Below are positions 1-8,543 of a stretch of 33,073 nt of DNA, in pieces. A program made the translations under genes and the position numbers. This DNA is from Solemya velesiana gill symbiont (lineage in GTDB: Bacteria > Pseudomonadota > Gammaproteobacteria > Chromatiales > Chromatiaceae), in assembly GCF_002020805.1 (NCBI RefSeq), contig NZ_MPRJ01000016.1, positions 1 through 33,073 of the forward strand. The letters run 5' to 3'. Each line of letters begins with the position of its first letter. The stretch's first letter is position 1. The notes beneath the pieces are model-generated. The model ran no database searches and was not told the origin of the DNA. It was given only the letters and a program-made list of their open reading frames with translations.

Positions 1-98
1 TGCCAAGCCATTCCAGTGGACCAAGAGTGCTGAGAAAATTATTGCCTCGGTGAATAGGGCAAAGAATGCGTTGCCGAATTAACCGCATGGCCCATTAG
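1..98 (+). mobile_element. 3' end of an IS630-family transposase gene (left contig edge)
   Basis: Positions 2-82 encode the last 26 codons of a transposase, beginning AKPFQWTKSAEKI and ending NALPN-stop; the KPF-W-T context near the C terminus is typical of IS630-family transposases. The same sequence recurs inverted at the other edge of the window, with only two differences (positions 83 and 95) up to position 98, where the two copies diverge. The element end is therefore near 94-98, at a TTAG here and a CTAG in the other copy, which fits the TA/CTAG target preference of IS630-type elements. The rest of the element lies outside the window. The family name rests on a short C-terminal tail, so it is probable rather than certain. 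Confidence 0.7.
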
Positions 99-613
99 CC
101 TGTAACGGATAATGGTGTCAGAGTAAACTTTCTGACCTATCCCACACACCTCAGAACATATTTGCTCTGACCCCATTTACTGTTGCTTCTTCACATCCTG
201 CAAGCGACCGGAATCACAAAAACACCGACTCTAAACCTTTGGTGTAGACCACCCTGGGAGATGGATCAACGCGCTTTGACTCACTTATCCATAACCTGAA
301 TGCCAATACGATCTCCTGCCGCATACATCACTGAAAAATCAAACTAACACGCTGGCAGCTGGAGGAGATAAATGCATAGAAGAAAGGGCTATCGATACTG
401 GTTGAATCCGGCCTTGATCATATGCAGGGAGGTACCCTGCTCAAGAGAGGCATTCCTGGAAGCCTATACAGCGTATTGGAACATGAAGCGCCAAGAAAAA
501 TCACAGGCTACGCGCACATCGACCTGATTGATGGGAAACACAGCCAAGTACGAACCGGTTAACCGAAGAGCGAGTCGTTAACCAGGATCTCAGCTAGTTT
601 CATGGAGGTGCAC
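83..613. other. Degenerate accessory DNA without an intact gene
   Basis: No reading frame of useful length starts and stops here with a convincing product. A 60-codon open stretch on the plus strand (380-562, possible ATG at 422) reads like protein but matches nothing I recognise. Short protein-like stretches on the minus strand around 270-560 are broken by stops. The stretch contains an inverted-repeat pair at 113-175. It is best read as old remnants between an insertion sequence and a broken pilin gene. Confidence 0.5.
113..175. repeat. Imperfect inverted repeat (REP-like)
   Basis: TGGTGTCAGAGTAAA at 113-127 pairs with the reverse complement of TTTGCTCTGACCCCA at 161-175 (13 of 15 positions), separated by 33 nt. 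Motifs of the type GGGGTCAGAGTAAA are often seen flanking REP-associated Y1 transposases in gammaproteobacteria; that link is from memory and no such transposase gene is visible here. Confidence 0.4.
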
Positions 614-1288
614 ATGAATAGGCAATCCGGACTCACCTTGATCGAACTCAAGCGAGTCTTCGACCTTGTGAAAGATTTTGGGACATCCAAGTCCCCAAAA
701 TCGACTCAGCCTTCGACAACCTATTAGTGCCCCGGACGTTCTGGTCACCGACCGCTACGCGATAACATCGCAAGCTCGTTACCGCTCCACAGTCGCCTCC
801 CAATGACTACACGCCGTGTTCGGATGCCTACTTTGCTTCTAGTGATCGTCGCTATCCTCGCGGGCATCGCTTTGCCGGCGTATACCAAATATATTTCTGA
901 GACGAGCATCTCCGTTGTCAATAGCAACTACAAAAATGCCGTCAAAGCGGTTAAGGCTGAGCAGTTCCGCCTGATGCGGCTCCGCGAACGCCTCGGCGAT
1001 CGCTTTAAATATCGGAGCCCGGACTACTTCTTCGGCCGGGCGGATAATTGGATCCCACACATCATCGATCCAAACGGCCGTAAGGCGCCAGGTGGCGGTC
1101 CTGCCTTTATCGTCGACAAAGGAGGCACCCAAACCGGTGCCATCGGCGTAGAAGTCGGCACCGGAGGCATGGGCACGGCATACGTCAATCTGTACCGTCC
1201 GGCCTATGCTCCGAGCGGTCAGAATGACGGTTTCACGTGGGAGATGTCACGGATAACACCATCCGGCGATATTATCGTGCGACATTAA
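614..1288 (+). pseudogene. Type IV pilin / prepilin gene interrupted by a 186-bp insert
   Basis: ATG 614 follows a strong ribosome binding site (GGAGGTG, 604-610) and encodes MNRQSGLTLIEL, a classic class III prepilin leader with the cleavage glycine before a hydrophobic N-methylated residue. The expected hydrophobic continuation, LLVIVAILAGIALPAYTKYI, only resumes at 836 and is followed by a plausible pilin globular domain to the stop at 1288. Positions 650-835 (exactly 62 codons) separate the two and contain an in-frame TAG at 725-727. Joining 649 to 836 would give a normal prepilin of about 162 residues. The 3' part could only be made from an internal ATG at 803 with no proper leader. As it stands the gene should not yield an assembled pilin. 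Whether it was a major pilin or a minor one cannot be told. Confidence 0.7.
650..835. other. 186-bp in-frame insertion inside the pilin gene
   Basis: The segment lies between the codons for LIEL and LLVIVAIL of the pilin N-terminal helix. Its length is a multiple of three, but it contains a stop (TAG 725-727), and its predicted peptide is polar and unlike a pilin. I see no clear terminal inverted repeats; the outer 8 bases match imperfectly (CAAGCGAG against CAAAGTAG). There is no long direct repeat. Origin unknown. Confidence 0.5.
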
Positions 1289-1483
1289 CGAAAGAGCCAA
1301 TTCCTACTATCAGCGAACGTCCTACATGCGTTGAGGAATCCAATGATCCTGTTCATTGGTAATTACAAGAATATAATAATGGGCTCCATGGGGTGCCCCG
1401 CTTTGTTGCGCACCCCTGAGCACAAACGTTATACAGAAATAAACCCTCGCCAAAGAAACTCATAAGTAGTTAAGGTTTCGAAT

Positions 1484-2245
1484 ATGGAATACGAGAAAAC
1501 ATCTAGAAATACTGTCAAAAGAGGTCGCAAAAAAGCGAGTTATGACAAGGATGCTATTCATTCAATTTTGGATACGAATGAAATATGCACCGTTGCATTC
1601 AATGTCGACGGTAAAGCATATGCTCAGCCAATAAATTATGGTCGTTCTGATGATTATTTGTATCTGCATGGTTCGACGAAAAATCGAATGACTTCCGCCC
1701 TGATGAAAGCCGGCGAGGTATGCCTCAGTGTTATGAGCCTTGACGCCTTGAAGCTCACAAGATCGGCTTTCCATCACTCGGTGAAATTTCGTTCTGCTGT
1801 TGTTTTTGGGGAGGTCAGAGAATTAACAACAGAAGAGGATAAGCTGGAAGGGCTTAAGCGCATCATCAATCACTTTGTCCCTGGCAGGTGGGATCATTGC
1901 AGGAAACCAAACTCAAAAGAGTTAAAAGCGACAAGAGTGCTCGAAATAAAAATTACCTCTGCTTCTGCAAAAATAGCCGACTCTCCGCCTCTAGATGAGC
2001 CGGAGGACTATGCGTTGGATTTTTGGGCAGGAACCATACCGGTTAAAACCGTGTATGAATATCCTATTCCAGATGAAAACCTGAAAAATGGCGTAGAGCT
2101 TCCATCTCACGTGCTGGAGTTCTATGAAGAGAAGAAACTAAAAAATAGGCGCGGTTATTGGGCGACAATAGTTTGTACATCCCAATTACAACTAGCAGGC
2201 CCAGAAGCTGTTGCGCTATTTTGGTCCGCTAACCTGAAGTGTTAG
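1484..2245 (+). CDS. Pyridoxamine 5'-phosphate oxidase-like (NimA/Pyridox_ox_2 family) flavoprotein
   Basis: The protein begins with a basic segment and then AIHSILDTNEICTVAFNVDG, the split-barrel flavin-binding fold of the Pyridox_ox_2 (NimA-like) family. Family blocks follow in order: YLYLHGSTKNRM (about residues 58-69), RSAFHHSVKFRSAVVFG (about 94-110), FVPGRWDHCRKPNSKELKAT (about 131-150) and DYALDFWAGTIPVKTV (about 175-190). Members bind FMN or related cofactors, and some reduce nitroimidazoles; the substrate here is unknown. About 34 residues after EEKKLKN have no family counterpart that I recall. One extra A in the poly-A run near 2139 would create an earlier stop, so the tail may come from a 1-base loss. 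The gene stands alone between the pilin remnant and a convergent broken gene, in AT-richer DNA than the core genes. Confidence 0.82.
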   Translation: MEYEKTSRNTVKRGRKKASYDKDAIHSILDTNEICTVAFNVDGKAYAQPINYGRSDDYLYLHGSTKNRMTSALMKAGEVCLSVMSLDALKLTRSAFHHSVKFRSAVVFGEVRELTTEEDKLEGLKRIINHFVPGRWDHCRKPNSKELKATRVLEIKITSASAKIADSPPLDEPEDYALDFWAGTIPVKTVYEYPIPDENLKNGVELPSHVLEFYEEKKLKNRRGYWATIVCTSQLQLAGPEAVALFWSANLKC

Positions 2246-2750
2246 TCACACTCAACCACACAAGGCTTACCATTGGCACCACACTCTCCCCGCATGACAA
2301 CACCCGTGGTCTTCACGCCGGGCACCCTGCATACACTGCGGGTACGCATAATAAGTTTTGACCCACCCTCATAGCCGCAAGCGATCTTGTACAAGCCATT
2401 CTTTTGAGAGACCGCGACACTTGTCTGTTTGCGCTTCTTGATCTCTGCGGTGGATACCGCGCAGCTATTGTAGCCCATGAACTCACCGTCAGCGGACTCC
2501 CACATCGAGGTGAACTTGCGGCGTTGTACTCTCTTATGCTGTCACACAGCTCGGATTTCTTGGCGCCTTTGTCACGCTCGAAACCACATTGGAGATCAAA
2601 CAAACGCTTCATTTCAGCTTCAGACGGACAATCGCCAATCTGCCTGTCCTGGGAGATATCAGGGCACTGAATCATGTTGCCGGCCACAGCGGAGCCTGAA
2701 AGGAGAAGTGCGGTGATGCCAGTCACCAGAACAGAAGCGCGGTGATTCAT
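2242..2750 (-). pseudogene. Small secreted cysteine-rich protein, frameshifted
   Basis: ATG 2750 has a GGAG ribosome binding site six bases upstream and encodes MNHRASVLVTGITALLLSGS followed by AVAG, a Sec signal peptide with an AXA-type cleavage site. The mature part continues NMIQCPDISQDRQIGDCPSE and so on to about codon 79. The sensible frame then shifts by one base near 2517-2524 and resumes as KFTSMWESADGEFMGYNSCA to the end at 2242. Restoring one base would give a periplasmic or secreted protein of about 170 residues with many cysteines. I do not recognise the family. Its 3' end overlaps the convergent gene at 2242-2245. A sequencing error in the GC-rich run cannot be excluded. Confidence 0.6.
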
Positions 2751-2777
2751 AATTGACTCCATTGTTTGCAATCAAAG

Positions 2778-3794
2778 TTATATCGCGGGACAACCCTGAT
2801 TTTCTAAATACGTATTCTTAACGAAACATCTGCTGTAAATCCCATGCCCTTCGGGAAAATACTCCATAATCGCCGCTGTATAACGATCAAACGGGTTCTC
2901 AATACGCTTGATCTTCCGCCTCTTCGTCCTCGGCATATCGTAGGTGTTCAAACTCACGGTGAAGGGCACCGGGTAGTCGGTACCGAACAACAGCTTGTGA
3001 TGTACCTGGGTCTGCTCGGAGAGATGCCGCAGCGCTCTTGCTCTCAAGGGTGCAAGAATGGCCGAGATATCGGCATAAAGATTCTCTTCAGACCCCAGCA
3101 GCTCAAGCAGGCGGTAGTAGTCTTTATCGAAATAGGCCGGCTTCTTTGAAAGGTTCCGCCAGATCATCGCCTTGTGCTCGACCCGCTCCAAGCCCATGTG
3201 AGCCGCAATCACTTTGACACCGGCTTCCAGTGGCTGACGCAGCATTTCGATCCGTTCGTATTCTGCAAAAGAGTCGATGCTGTATTCACTGCCGATGTGG
3301 ATGATCAGCGGTATGCCCTTCTCTTTGAGCTTCTCGTAGTAGGGACCGAACCGGGGATCATTGAGATCCACACCCCAGTAGATCTGCAGAAACTTCGCCC
3401 CCTTGCAGCCCCGCTCGATGTACTCGTCGATCAGTTCCAGCGCATTAGGTCGGAGCGGATTGATGGAGAAAAAAGGGATGATGCAGTCGGCGTATTCATT
3501 GGCAACATCCAGCACATCTTCTGTAGTGGCGCAGACGGTCTTGTCGCGATGTATCTCTCTGCCCTTGTGATCGAGACGGCTGTCCACGCCGAAGAGACAG
3601 AGTTTCTCGACTTGTTGTGAATTTCTCACCGAGTTGGTCAGGGCAGACACATAAGCTACGTAGGGGTTACGGGCTAGGGCTTCGTAATCGATACCCAGCC
3701 CCTTGCCAAAAGGACGCATCGCAATTCGATCGTAGAAGCGATCGAAGCTCACCTCAGGACTGAGCAGGTGCGTGTGTATATCGATGGTCTTCAT
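2778..3794 (-). CDS. Amidohydrolase-family (Amidohydro_2) metal-dependent hydrolase
   Basis: A 338-residue TIM-barrel hydrolase. Metal-site motifs are visible in order: DIHTH at the N terminus (H7, H9), KGAKFLQ (K134), a histidine in LIIHIG (H166), a histidine in AAHMG (H199) and the aspartate of LLFGTDYP (D273). This matches the Amidohydro_2 group, which includes decarboxylases and lactone hydrolases; the substrate cannot be inferred. Its start overlaps the last 4 bases of the upstream acyltransferase fusion gene, so the two are translationally coupled in one operon. The pairing with a lysophospholipid-recycling enzyme is not one I recognise. Confidence 0.8.
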   Translation of the reverse strand: MKTIDIHTHLLSPEVSFDRFYDRIAMRPFGKGLGIDYEALARNPYVAYVSALTNSVRNSQQVEKLCLFGVDSRLDHKGREIHRDKTVCATTEDVLDVANEYADCIIPFFSINPLRPNALELIDEYIERGCKGAKFLQIYWGVDLNDPRFGPYYEKLKEKGIPLIIHIGSEYSIDSFAEYERIEMLRQPLEAGVKVIAAHMGLERVEHKAMIWRNLSKKPAYFDKDYYRLLELLGSEENLYADISAILAPLRARALRHLSEQTQVHHKLLFGTDYPVPFTVSLNTYDMPRTKRRKIKRIENPFDRYTAAIMEYFPEGHGIYSRCFVKNTYLENQGCPAI

Positions 3795-6700
3795 CCCTTC
3801 TCTCCCATCATCTCCGCGGCCAACTGCCTGGCGCTGTTGTAATCGTTTTTTCCGCTGCCGAGTTTGGGTATGACATCCACCTTCAAAAGTTCTGAAGGCT
3901 GCATCAGCGGGTTGAGCTTGCAGTTGCGGATATGTTTCTGCATCTCCTCACGGGTCATATCACCCGCAAACAGCAACACCACCTGCTCGCCCTTCTTATC
4001 GTCTGCAAGGGTAGTGGCCAGTATCTCCACCGCTTCCGGCAGCCCTTCGCCGATCCCTCCTTCCACCGCGCCAAGACTGATCATCTCGCCGCCGATCTTT
4101 GCGAAGCGGGAGTAGCGGTCCACGATGGTGAGAAAACCGTCTGCGTCGATATGTCCCTTGTCCCCCCAGTCAGAGGGATCAATACGATCCGGAATATTGA
4201 CGCTGGCCACCGGAGAGGTTTCCGTAGCACCGTAACCCTCGTAGATCGGTTTGTGGAACTTGAGCTGAAAAGCATCTGCCACCTCGAGATTCAACCGTTC
4301 AGCGCCGGCCACCACCAGGCGGATGGAGTCGAGCATCAGCGGATGAACACGCTTGTTGCGCACGAACAGGCGCAGAAAGGTGGAGGTGCCGCAAAACACC
4401 GCAGCCTGGTAACCGGAGATCGCCTTGGCAATATTCAGGGCATCGGTGGGATCGGGATGGCAGATCGCCGGCATCCCCTCCACCAGGGGCATGAAGCCCG
4501 TGACGGTAAGACCGAAGGCATGGAACAGGGGCAGCGTGGCCATCACCCGGTCGTCGTCCTGAACGTTCAGGACATCGGAGATTTGGCGGATGTTGCCCAT
4601 GATGTTGCGGTTAGTCAGCACCACGCCCTTGGGCGTGCCTTCGCTGCCGCTGGAGAACATGATGGCCGCGGGGTCATCAATGGAGACCGGCTTGCCGAAC
4701 AACGCATAGAGCCAGCTTGCAGGCAACACCGTTGAACAGAACAGGCAGAAGAGACCTGCTGCACGGCTCACCTTCTCCTTCAGGTCTTCCAGGTAGACCG
4801 CCTGCACCCCCTCAAGCAGTGGCGCGAGATCCACGCCCTTCTTCTCAAGCTTGCTGATGAAACGGCGGGAGGTATAAATGCTGCAGATTCCTGCATGCTC
4901 AACCGCACCTTCGAGGGCCTTGAGGTTGGCGGTGTAGTTGAGGTTGACCACCGTGCGACCCTGAAGCAGGGCTGCGCTGTTGGTGATGAGCCCGGCACTG
5001 GTGGTGGGCAACAACAAAACGATGTTGGGTTCCGGGCTCAGCTTGCCGATCAGACGTGAAAAGGCGAGCATGCCCGCCAGGGTTTTATAACCTGAAAGGG
5101 GCTTGCCTTTACTGTCCGCCAGGCAGATACCCTGGCCCGAGCGCTTGGCACCTCGAAGGATTGCCAGCGGCAATGAATCGAGGGTGGCCGTATGCTGGTC
5201 CCAGGCCTCGATGGAGAGATCGAATACCTGCTGCTTCACCTGGTGTGCTGTGGCATCCATGGGCATCGGCTTGCCGAAGGCGATGATCACGTCACGCTTC
5301 ATACCCCCGCGGCGCAGAGTCTGCAGCCGCTCGCTGGAACGGGAGAAGCGACTGCCCCAGAGCCCACGCAGGTAGAAGGGCAGGATGACGCCATCCACGG
5401 TACGCTCGAAGCCTTTCCTGAACTCGCCGAGCTGGCCGCTACGGCTGATGGAACCCTCGGGAAAGATGCAGACCACCTCCCCCTGCCTGAGCAGTACGTT
5501 GACCTCCTCAAGCGCAGCCTTGCTCTGGCCGCCGGAGATAGGAATCACTCCGGCCAGGTCCAGGATCCATTTCAGGTACCGGCGCTGGTAGATACCCCGG
5601 TGCATCACGAAGCGCATCGGGCGCGGGCAGGCGATCTGGATCATGGCCCAGTCGAGCCAACTGATGTGGTTGCCCAGCATCAGCACCCCGCCCTGCTCCG
5701 GGATATTCTTGAAGCCGAGTATCTCCATCCGGTAACGGCTGGCAAAGAGCAGCGCCACCAGGTAGCGCATGAAGGACTGGGGCAGCTGGATGACGGTGTA
5801 GATGGCACCCACCAGGGCAACCAGTGTCACCAAGTGGAACAGGCCGAAGCTGTCGACACCGCCCAGGGCGAATCCCACCGTCAGGCAGAGGAAGCCGAGC
5901 ATGGTGATGTTCTGCACCCAGTTGTTGCCGGCGAGCACCGTACCCAGGCGATCTTCACCGGCATGGAACTGGATCAGGGAGTTGAGGGGCACGATGAAGA
6001 GTCCGCCGAAGAGGCCGAAGGCGAGGATGTCCGCCCCCAGCCAGAACCTGGACTCCAGCCCTGGCAACAGGGCCAACGCACCCACCATGCCCAGTGTGCC
6101 CAGGGGAATCAGTCCCGTTTCGATAAAGTCCCTGGAGGCCCTGTCCGCCATTAGCGAACCGATGATTATGCCGAAGCCGGAACAGGCCAGCAGACCCTGG
6201 ATGACGGTGGTATTGGTCTCTGCCAGGGTCTCCTTGGCAAAGGCGGGAAAGGAGGCGAGCACCACCTGGGAGACGCCCCAGAAAACCGACAGGCCGACGA
6301 TGGAGAGCCAGATCACCCGGTTGGCTCGGACAACGCCGAAATTCTGCCTCAGGTAGCGTCCGCTACCGTAACGCTGCCAGTCGAAGGTAAGAGCTCTGTT
6401 CTCATGTGCACCTTTACCCAGACGGTAAGTAAGCGCCAACTCAGCTGTGGAGCAAACCACCAGCAGCCAGCCCACCGGAGCAACGGCCTGGAGGATGTCG
6501 TCCTGGGCCTGGAAAGCGACTCCCACCAGGTAGTGTTCGAACAGCAGGGAGAAAAAGAAGACCCCGCCCAGCATGGCCACGATAGTCACCGCCTGGACCA
6601 TGGCGTTGGCCTCGGCCAGTCGCTGGGTGCCCACCATCTCCTTTATGTAACCGTACTTGGCGGGGGAGTAGATTGCACTCTGCACCGCCAGCAGGAAGGT

Positions 6701-7027
6701 GAGCCCGAAGGCTATTTCATACCGCCCCTGGTAGTAGCTCAGGGTCACCAGCAGGGTGAGGCCCACCGCAACCGCAGCGCTGGCCCGCATGATGCCCGGC
6801 TTGGGAAATTTATCGGTGAGAAAGCCCGCCGGGGTGAAGAGCATGACGAAAGGGAGCAGTATCAGGCCGTTGACCACCGCGGTGAGAATGATCTGGAGCT
6901 GACCGTCGTAGACTTTAAAGATGGTGTTCTGGATAACGATCTTGTGGCCCAGGTCCACGAAGGTGTTGAGAAACACGATCAGTAAAAACGGTATGAAGCC
7001 GGCCAGGCGGTATATCTTGGGCATCAC
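3791..7027 (-). CDS. aas: LplT-Aas fusion: MFS lysophospholipid flippase, PlsC acyltransferase and acyl-ACP synthetase
   Basis: A 1078-residue inner-membrane protein with three modules. Residues 1 to about 420 form an MFS transporter like LplT. About 430-640 is a PlsC-type acyltransferase with the NHISWLD (HX4D) motif near residue 452 and FPEGSISRSG near 524. About 640-1078 is an AMP-forming acyl-ACP synthetase with MFSSGSEGTPKGVVLTN near 792 and YEGYGATETSP near 930. In E. coli, LplT brings lysophosphatidylethanolamine inward and Aas re-acylates it; here one polypeptide would do both. The length is close to the sum of the two E. coli proteins. The start is GTG 7027, or ATG 7024 one codon later. 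The gene is divergent from the XRE regulator gene at 7146. Confidence 0.9.
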   Translation of the reverse strand: MMPKIYRLAGFIPFLLIVFLNTFVDLGHKIVIQNTIFKVYDGQLQIILTAVVNGLILLPFVMLFTPAGFLTDKFPKPGIMRASAAVAVGLTLLVTLSYYQGRYEIAFGLTFLLAVQSAIYSPAKYGYIKEMVGTQRLAEANAMVQAVTIVAMLGGVFFFSLLFEHYLVGVAFQAQDDILQAVAPVGWLLVVCSTAELALTYRLGKGAHENRALTFDWQRYGSGRYLRQNFGVVRANRVIWLSIVGLSVFWGVSQVVLASFPAFAKETLAETNTTVIQGLLACSGFGIIIGSLMADRASRDFIETGLIPLGTLGMVGALALLPGLESRFWLGADILAFGLFGGLFIVPLNSLIQFHAGEDRLGTVLAGNNWVQNITMLGFLCLTVGFALGGVDSFGLFHLVTLVALVGAIYTVIQLPQSFMRYLVALLFASRYRMEILGFKNIPEQGGVLMLGNHISWLDWAMIQIACPRPMRFVMHRGIYQRRYLKWILDLAGVIPISGGQSKAALEEVNVLLRQGEVVCIFPEGSISRSGQLGEFRKGFERTVDGVILPFYLRGLWGSRFSRSSERLQTLRRGGMKRDVIIAFGKPMPMDATAHQVKQQVFDLSIEAWDQHTATLDSLPLAILRGAKRSGQGICLADSKGKPLSGYKTLAGMLAFSRLIGKLSPEPNIVLLLPTTSAGLITNSAALLQGRTVVNLNYTANLKALEGAVEHAGICSIYTSRRFISKLEKKGVDLAPLLEGVQAVYLEDLKEKVSRAAGLFCLFCSTVLPASWLYALFGKPVSIDDPAAIMFSSGSEGTPKGVVLTNRNIMGNIRQISDVLNVQDDDRVMATLPLFHAFGLTVTGFMPLVEGMPAICHPDPTDALNIAKAISGYQAAVFCGTSTFLRLFVRNKRVHPLMLDSIRLVVAGAERLNLEVADAFQLKFHKPIYEGYGATETSPVASVNIPDRIDPSDWGDKGHIDADGFLTIVDRYSRFAKIGGEMISLGAVEGGIGEGLPEAVEILATTLADDKKGEQVVLLFAGDMTREEMQKHIRNCKLNPLMQPSELLKVDVIPKLGSGKNDYNSARQLAAEMMGEKG

Positions 7028-7145
7028 ATTTCCCAGTTAGCGTTCATTTCCGCCAATCTAATTCCAAGCATTGCATACTACAACCAATATCCCCATTTTT
7101 GCAGGATACCCCAGCCAAGGTATTATTATTCGATACTTTTCTTGA

Positions 7146-7886
7146 ATGATGCGCATGCCCCAGACTAAACAACTCGTCACCGCCCTCAAACGGGCGCTGA
7201 AACTCCACGGCAAGACCTACGCCGACGTGGCCGAACAGCTGCAGCTGTCGGAGGCGAGCGTTAAGCGCCTCTTCTCCGAGCAGAGCTTCTCCCTGCAGCG
7301 GCTGGACGAAGTGTGCGCCATGCTGGGCATGGAGATCTCCGACCTAGTTCAGCTGATGCAGCAGGAACGGCATGCCATGAGCGGCCTCAGCGAGAAACAG
7401 GAGCAGGAGATCGCCGGCGACCTGGAACTGCTGCTGGTCACCGTCTGTGTGCTCAACCGCTGGAGCCTGGCAGAGATCATTGGTCAGTTCCACATCTCCG
7501 AAAACCGCTGCATCAACCACCTGGCCCACCTGGACCGGCTGAAGCTGATCGAGCTGTTGCCCCGCAACCGCATCAAGCTGTTGGTGGCCCCAAACTTCAA
7601 GTGGCGGGAGAACGGACCCATCCAGCAGTTCTTCCAACAGAAACTTCAAGCGGAGTTCTTCCGTTCCCGGTTCGACCGGGAATCGGAGCGGCTGATCGTC
7701 ATCAACGGTATGCTCTCGGAGAGCGCCAACCGGCTGTTTCAGCGCAAACTGGAGCAACTGGCCCGGGAGTTCGATCAGCTCAACGACGATGACAGCCACC
7801 TGCCTCTTTCCGAGAAAAAGGGTGCCACCGCGGTGCTGGCCCTGCGCCCATGGGACTATGGCCTGTTCAAGCCACTGAGAAAATAA
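7146..7886 (+). CDS. XRE-family helix-turn-helix regulator with an extended C-terminal domain
   Basis: Residues about 8-65 form a Cro/CI-type helix-turn-helix (KTYADVAEQLQLSEASVKRL, then LDEVCAMLGMEISDLVQLM). The remaining 180 residues are mostly helical and contain a second winged-helix-like segment around 95-145 (SLAEIIGQFHISENRCINHL). No ligand domain is recognisable. The protein lies 118 bases from the divergent acyltransferase fusion, whose promoter it could control, and just upstream of hslVU. ATG 7146 and ATG 7149 are both possible starts and no clear ribosome binding site decides between them. Confidence 0.75.
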   Translation: MMRMPQTKQLVTALKRALKLHGKTYADVAEQLQLSEASVKRLFSEQSFSLQRLDEVCAMLGMEISDLVQLMQQERHAMSGLSEKQEQEIAGDLELLLVTVCVLNRWSLAEIIGQFHISENRCINHLAHLDRLKLIELLPRNRIKLLVAPNFKWRENGPIQQFFQQKLQAEFFRSRFDRESERLIVINGMLSESANRLFQRKLEQLAREFDQLNDDDSHLPLSEKKGATAVLALRPWDYGLFKPLRK

Positions 7887-7897
7887 ACCCCGTCGCG

Positions 7898-7926
7898 CTT
7901 GAAATCCCACTTTTTTTACCCCACTT
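7898..7926 (+). promoter_or_regulatory. Sigma-32 (heat-shock) type promoter for hslVU
   Basis: CTTGAAA at 7898-7904, 14 bases of spacer, then CCCCACTT at 7919-7926. This matches the sigma-32 consensus CTTGAAA-N13-15-CCCCATNT at all but one defined position. It lies about 70 bases before the hslV start codon, where a heat-shock promoter is expected. Confidence 0.8.
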
Positions 7927-7998
7927 GGAATCAAGTACAATAGTCCACCCTATCCATGGTGGTATAAACCATTCACTGCAGTATCGAGGATTCAGCGC

Positions 7999-8541
7999 GT
8001 GGAGCAGATCAGAGGCACAACAATTCTATCCGTCCGGCGTGGCGGCAAGGTGGTGATCGGCGGCGACGGCCAGGTCTCCATGGGCAATACCGTGATGAAG
8101 GGCAACGCCCGCAAGGTGCGCCGGCTCTACAAGAGCCAGGTGCTCGCAGGCTTTGCAGGCGCCACCGCCGATGCCTTCACCCTGTTCGAGCGTTTCGAGG
8201 CCAAGCTGGAAAAGCACCACGGTCACCTGACCCGGGCAGCCGTGGAGCTGGCAAAGGACTGGCGTACCGACCGCATGCTGCGCCGACTGGAGGCGCTGCT
8301 GGTGGTAGCCGACAAGGACGCCTCTCTGATCATCACCGGTACCGGCGACGTGATCGAACCCGAGGAGAGCCTGATGGCCATCGGCTCCGGTGGCCCCTAT
8401 GCCCAGGCAGCGGCCCAGGCCCTGCTGCACAACACCGACCTGAGTGCCCGGGACGTCGTCGAAAAGGGTCTCTCCATCGCAGCCGATATCTGCGTCTACA
8501 CCAACCACAACCGGGTCATCGAAGAGCTGGACGCCGAATAA
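7999..8541 (+). CDS. hslV: ATP-dependent protease peptidase subunit HslV
   Basis: A 180-residue threonine protease of the proteasome beta-subunit fold. It starts at GTG 7999 with [16 protein letters not shown], so processing after G6 would expose T7 as the N-terminal catalytic threonine. Family blocks follow: [54 protein letters not shown] and [17 protein letters not shown]. It forms the two-ring peptidase core that HslU caps. hslU follows two bases after the stop codon, and the sigma-32-like promoter upstream fits heat-shock control. Confidence 0.97.
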   Translation: MEQIRGTTILSVRRGGKVVIGGDGQVSMGNTVMKGNARKVRRLYKSQVLAGFAGATADAFTLFERFEAKLEKHHGHLTRAAVELAKDWRTDRMLRRLEALLVVADKDASLIITGTGDVIEPEESLMAIGSGGPYAQAAAQALLHNTDLSARDVVEKGLSIAADICVYTNHNRVIEELDAE

Positions 8542-8543
8542 CC

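Noticed and set aside
380-562. 60-codon open stretch as a small gene
   Set aside because: There is no ribosome binding site at its only ATG, no homology that I recognise, and it lies in clearly degenerate DNA; kept only as a remark.
1388-1416. GGGGTGC/GCACCCC hairpin as a terminator of the pilin gene
   Set aside because: The stem is only 7 bp with a 13-base loop, there is no T tract, and it lies about 100 bases after the stop; too weak to list.
5192-6154. Plus-strand open frame of 320 codons opposite the acyltransferase fusion
   Set aside because: It is antisense to clear MFS and PlsC coding sequence and has no family motif; a GC-rich shadow frame.
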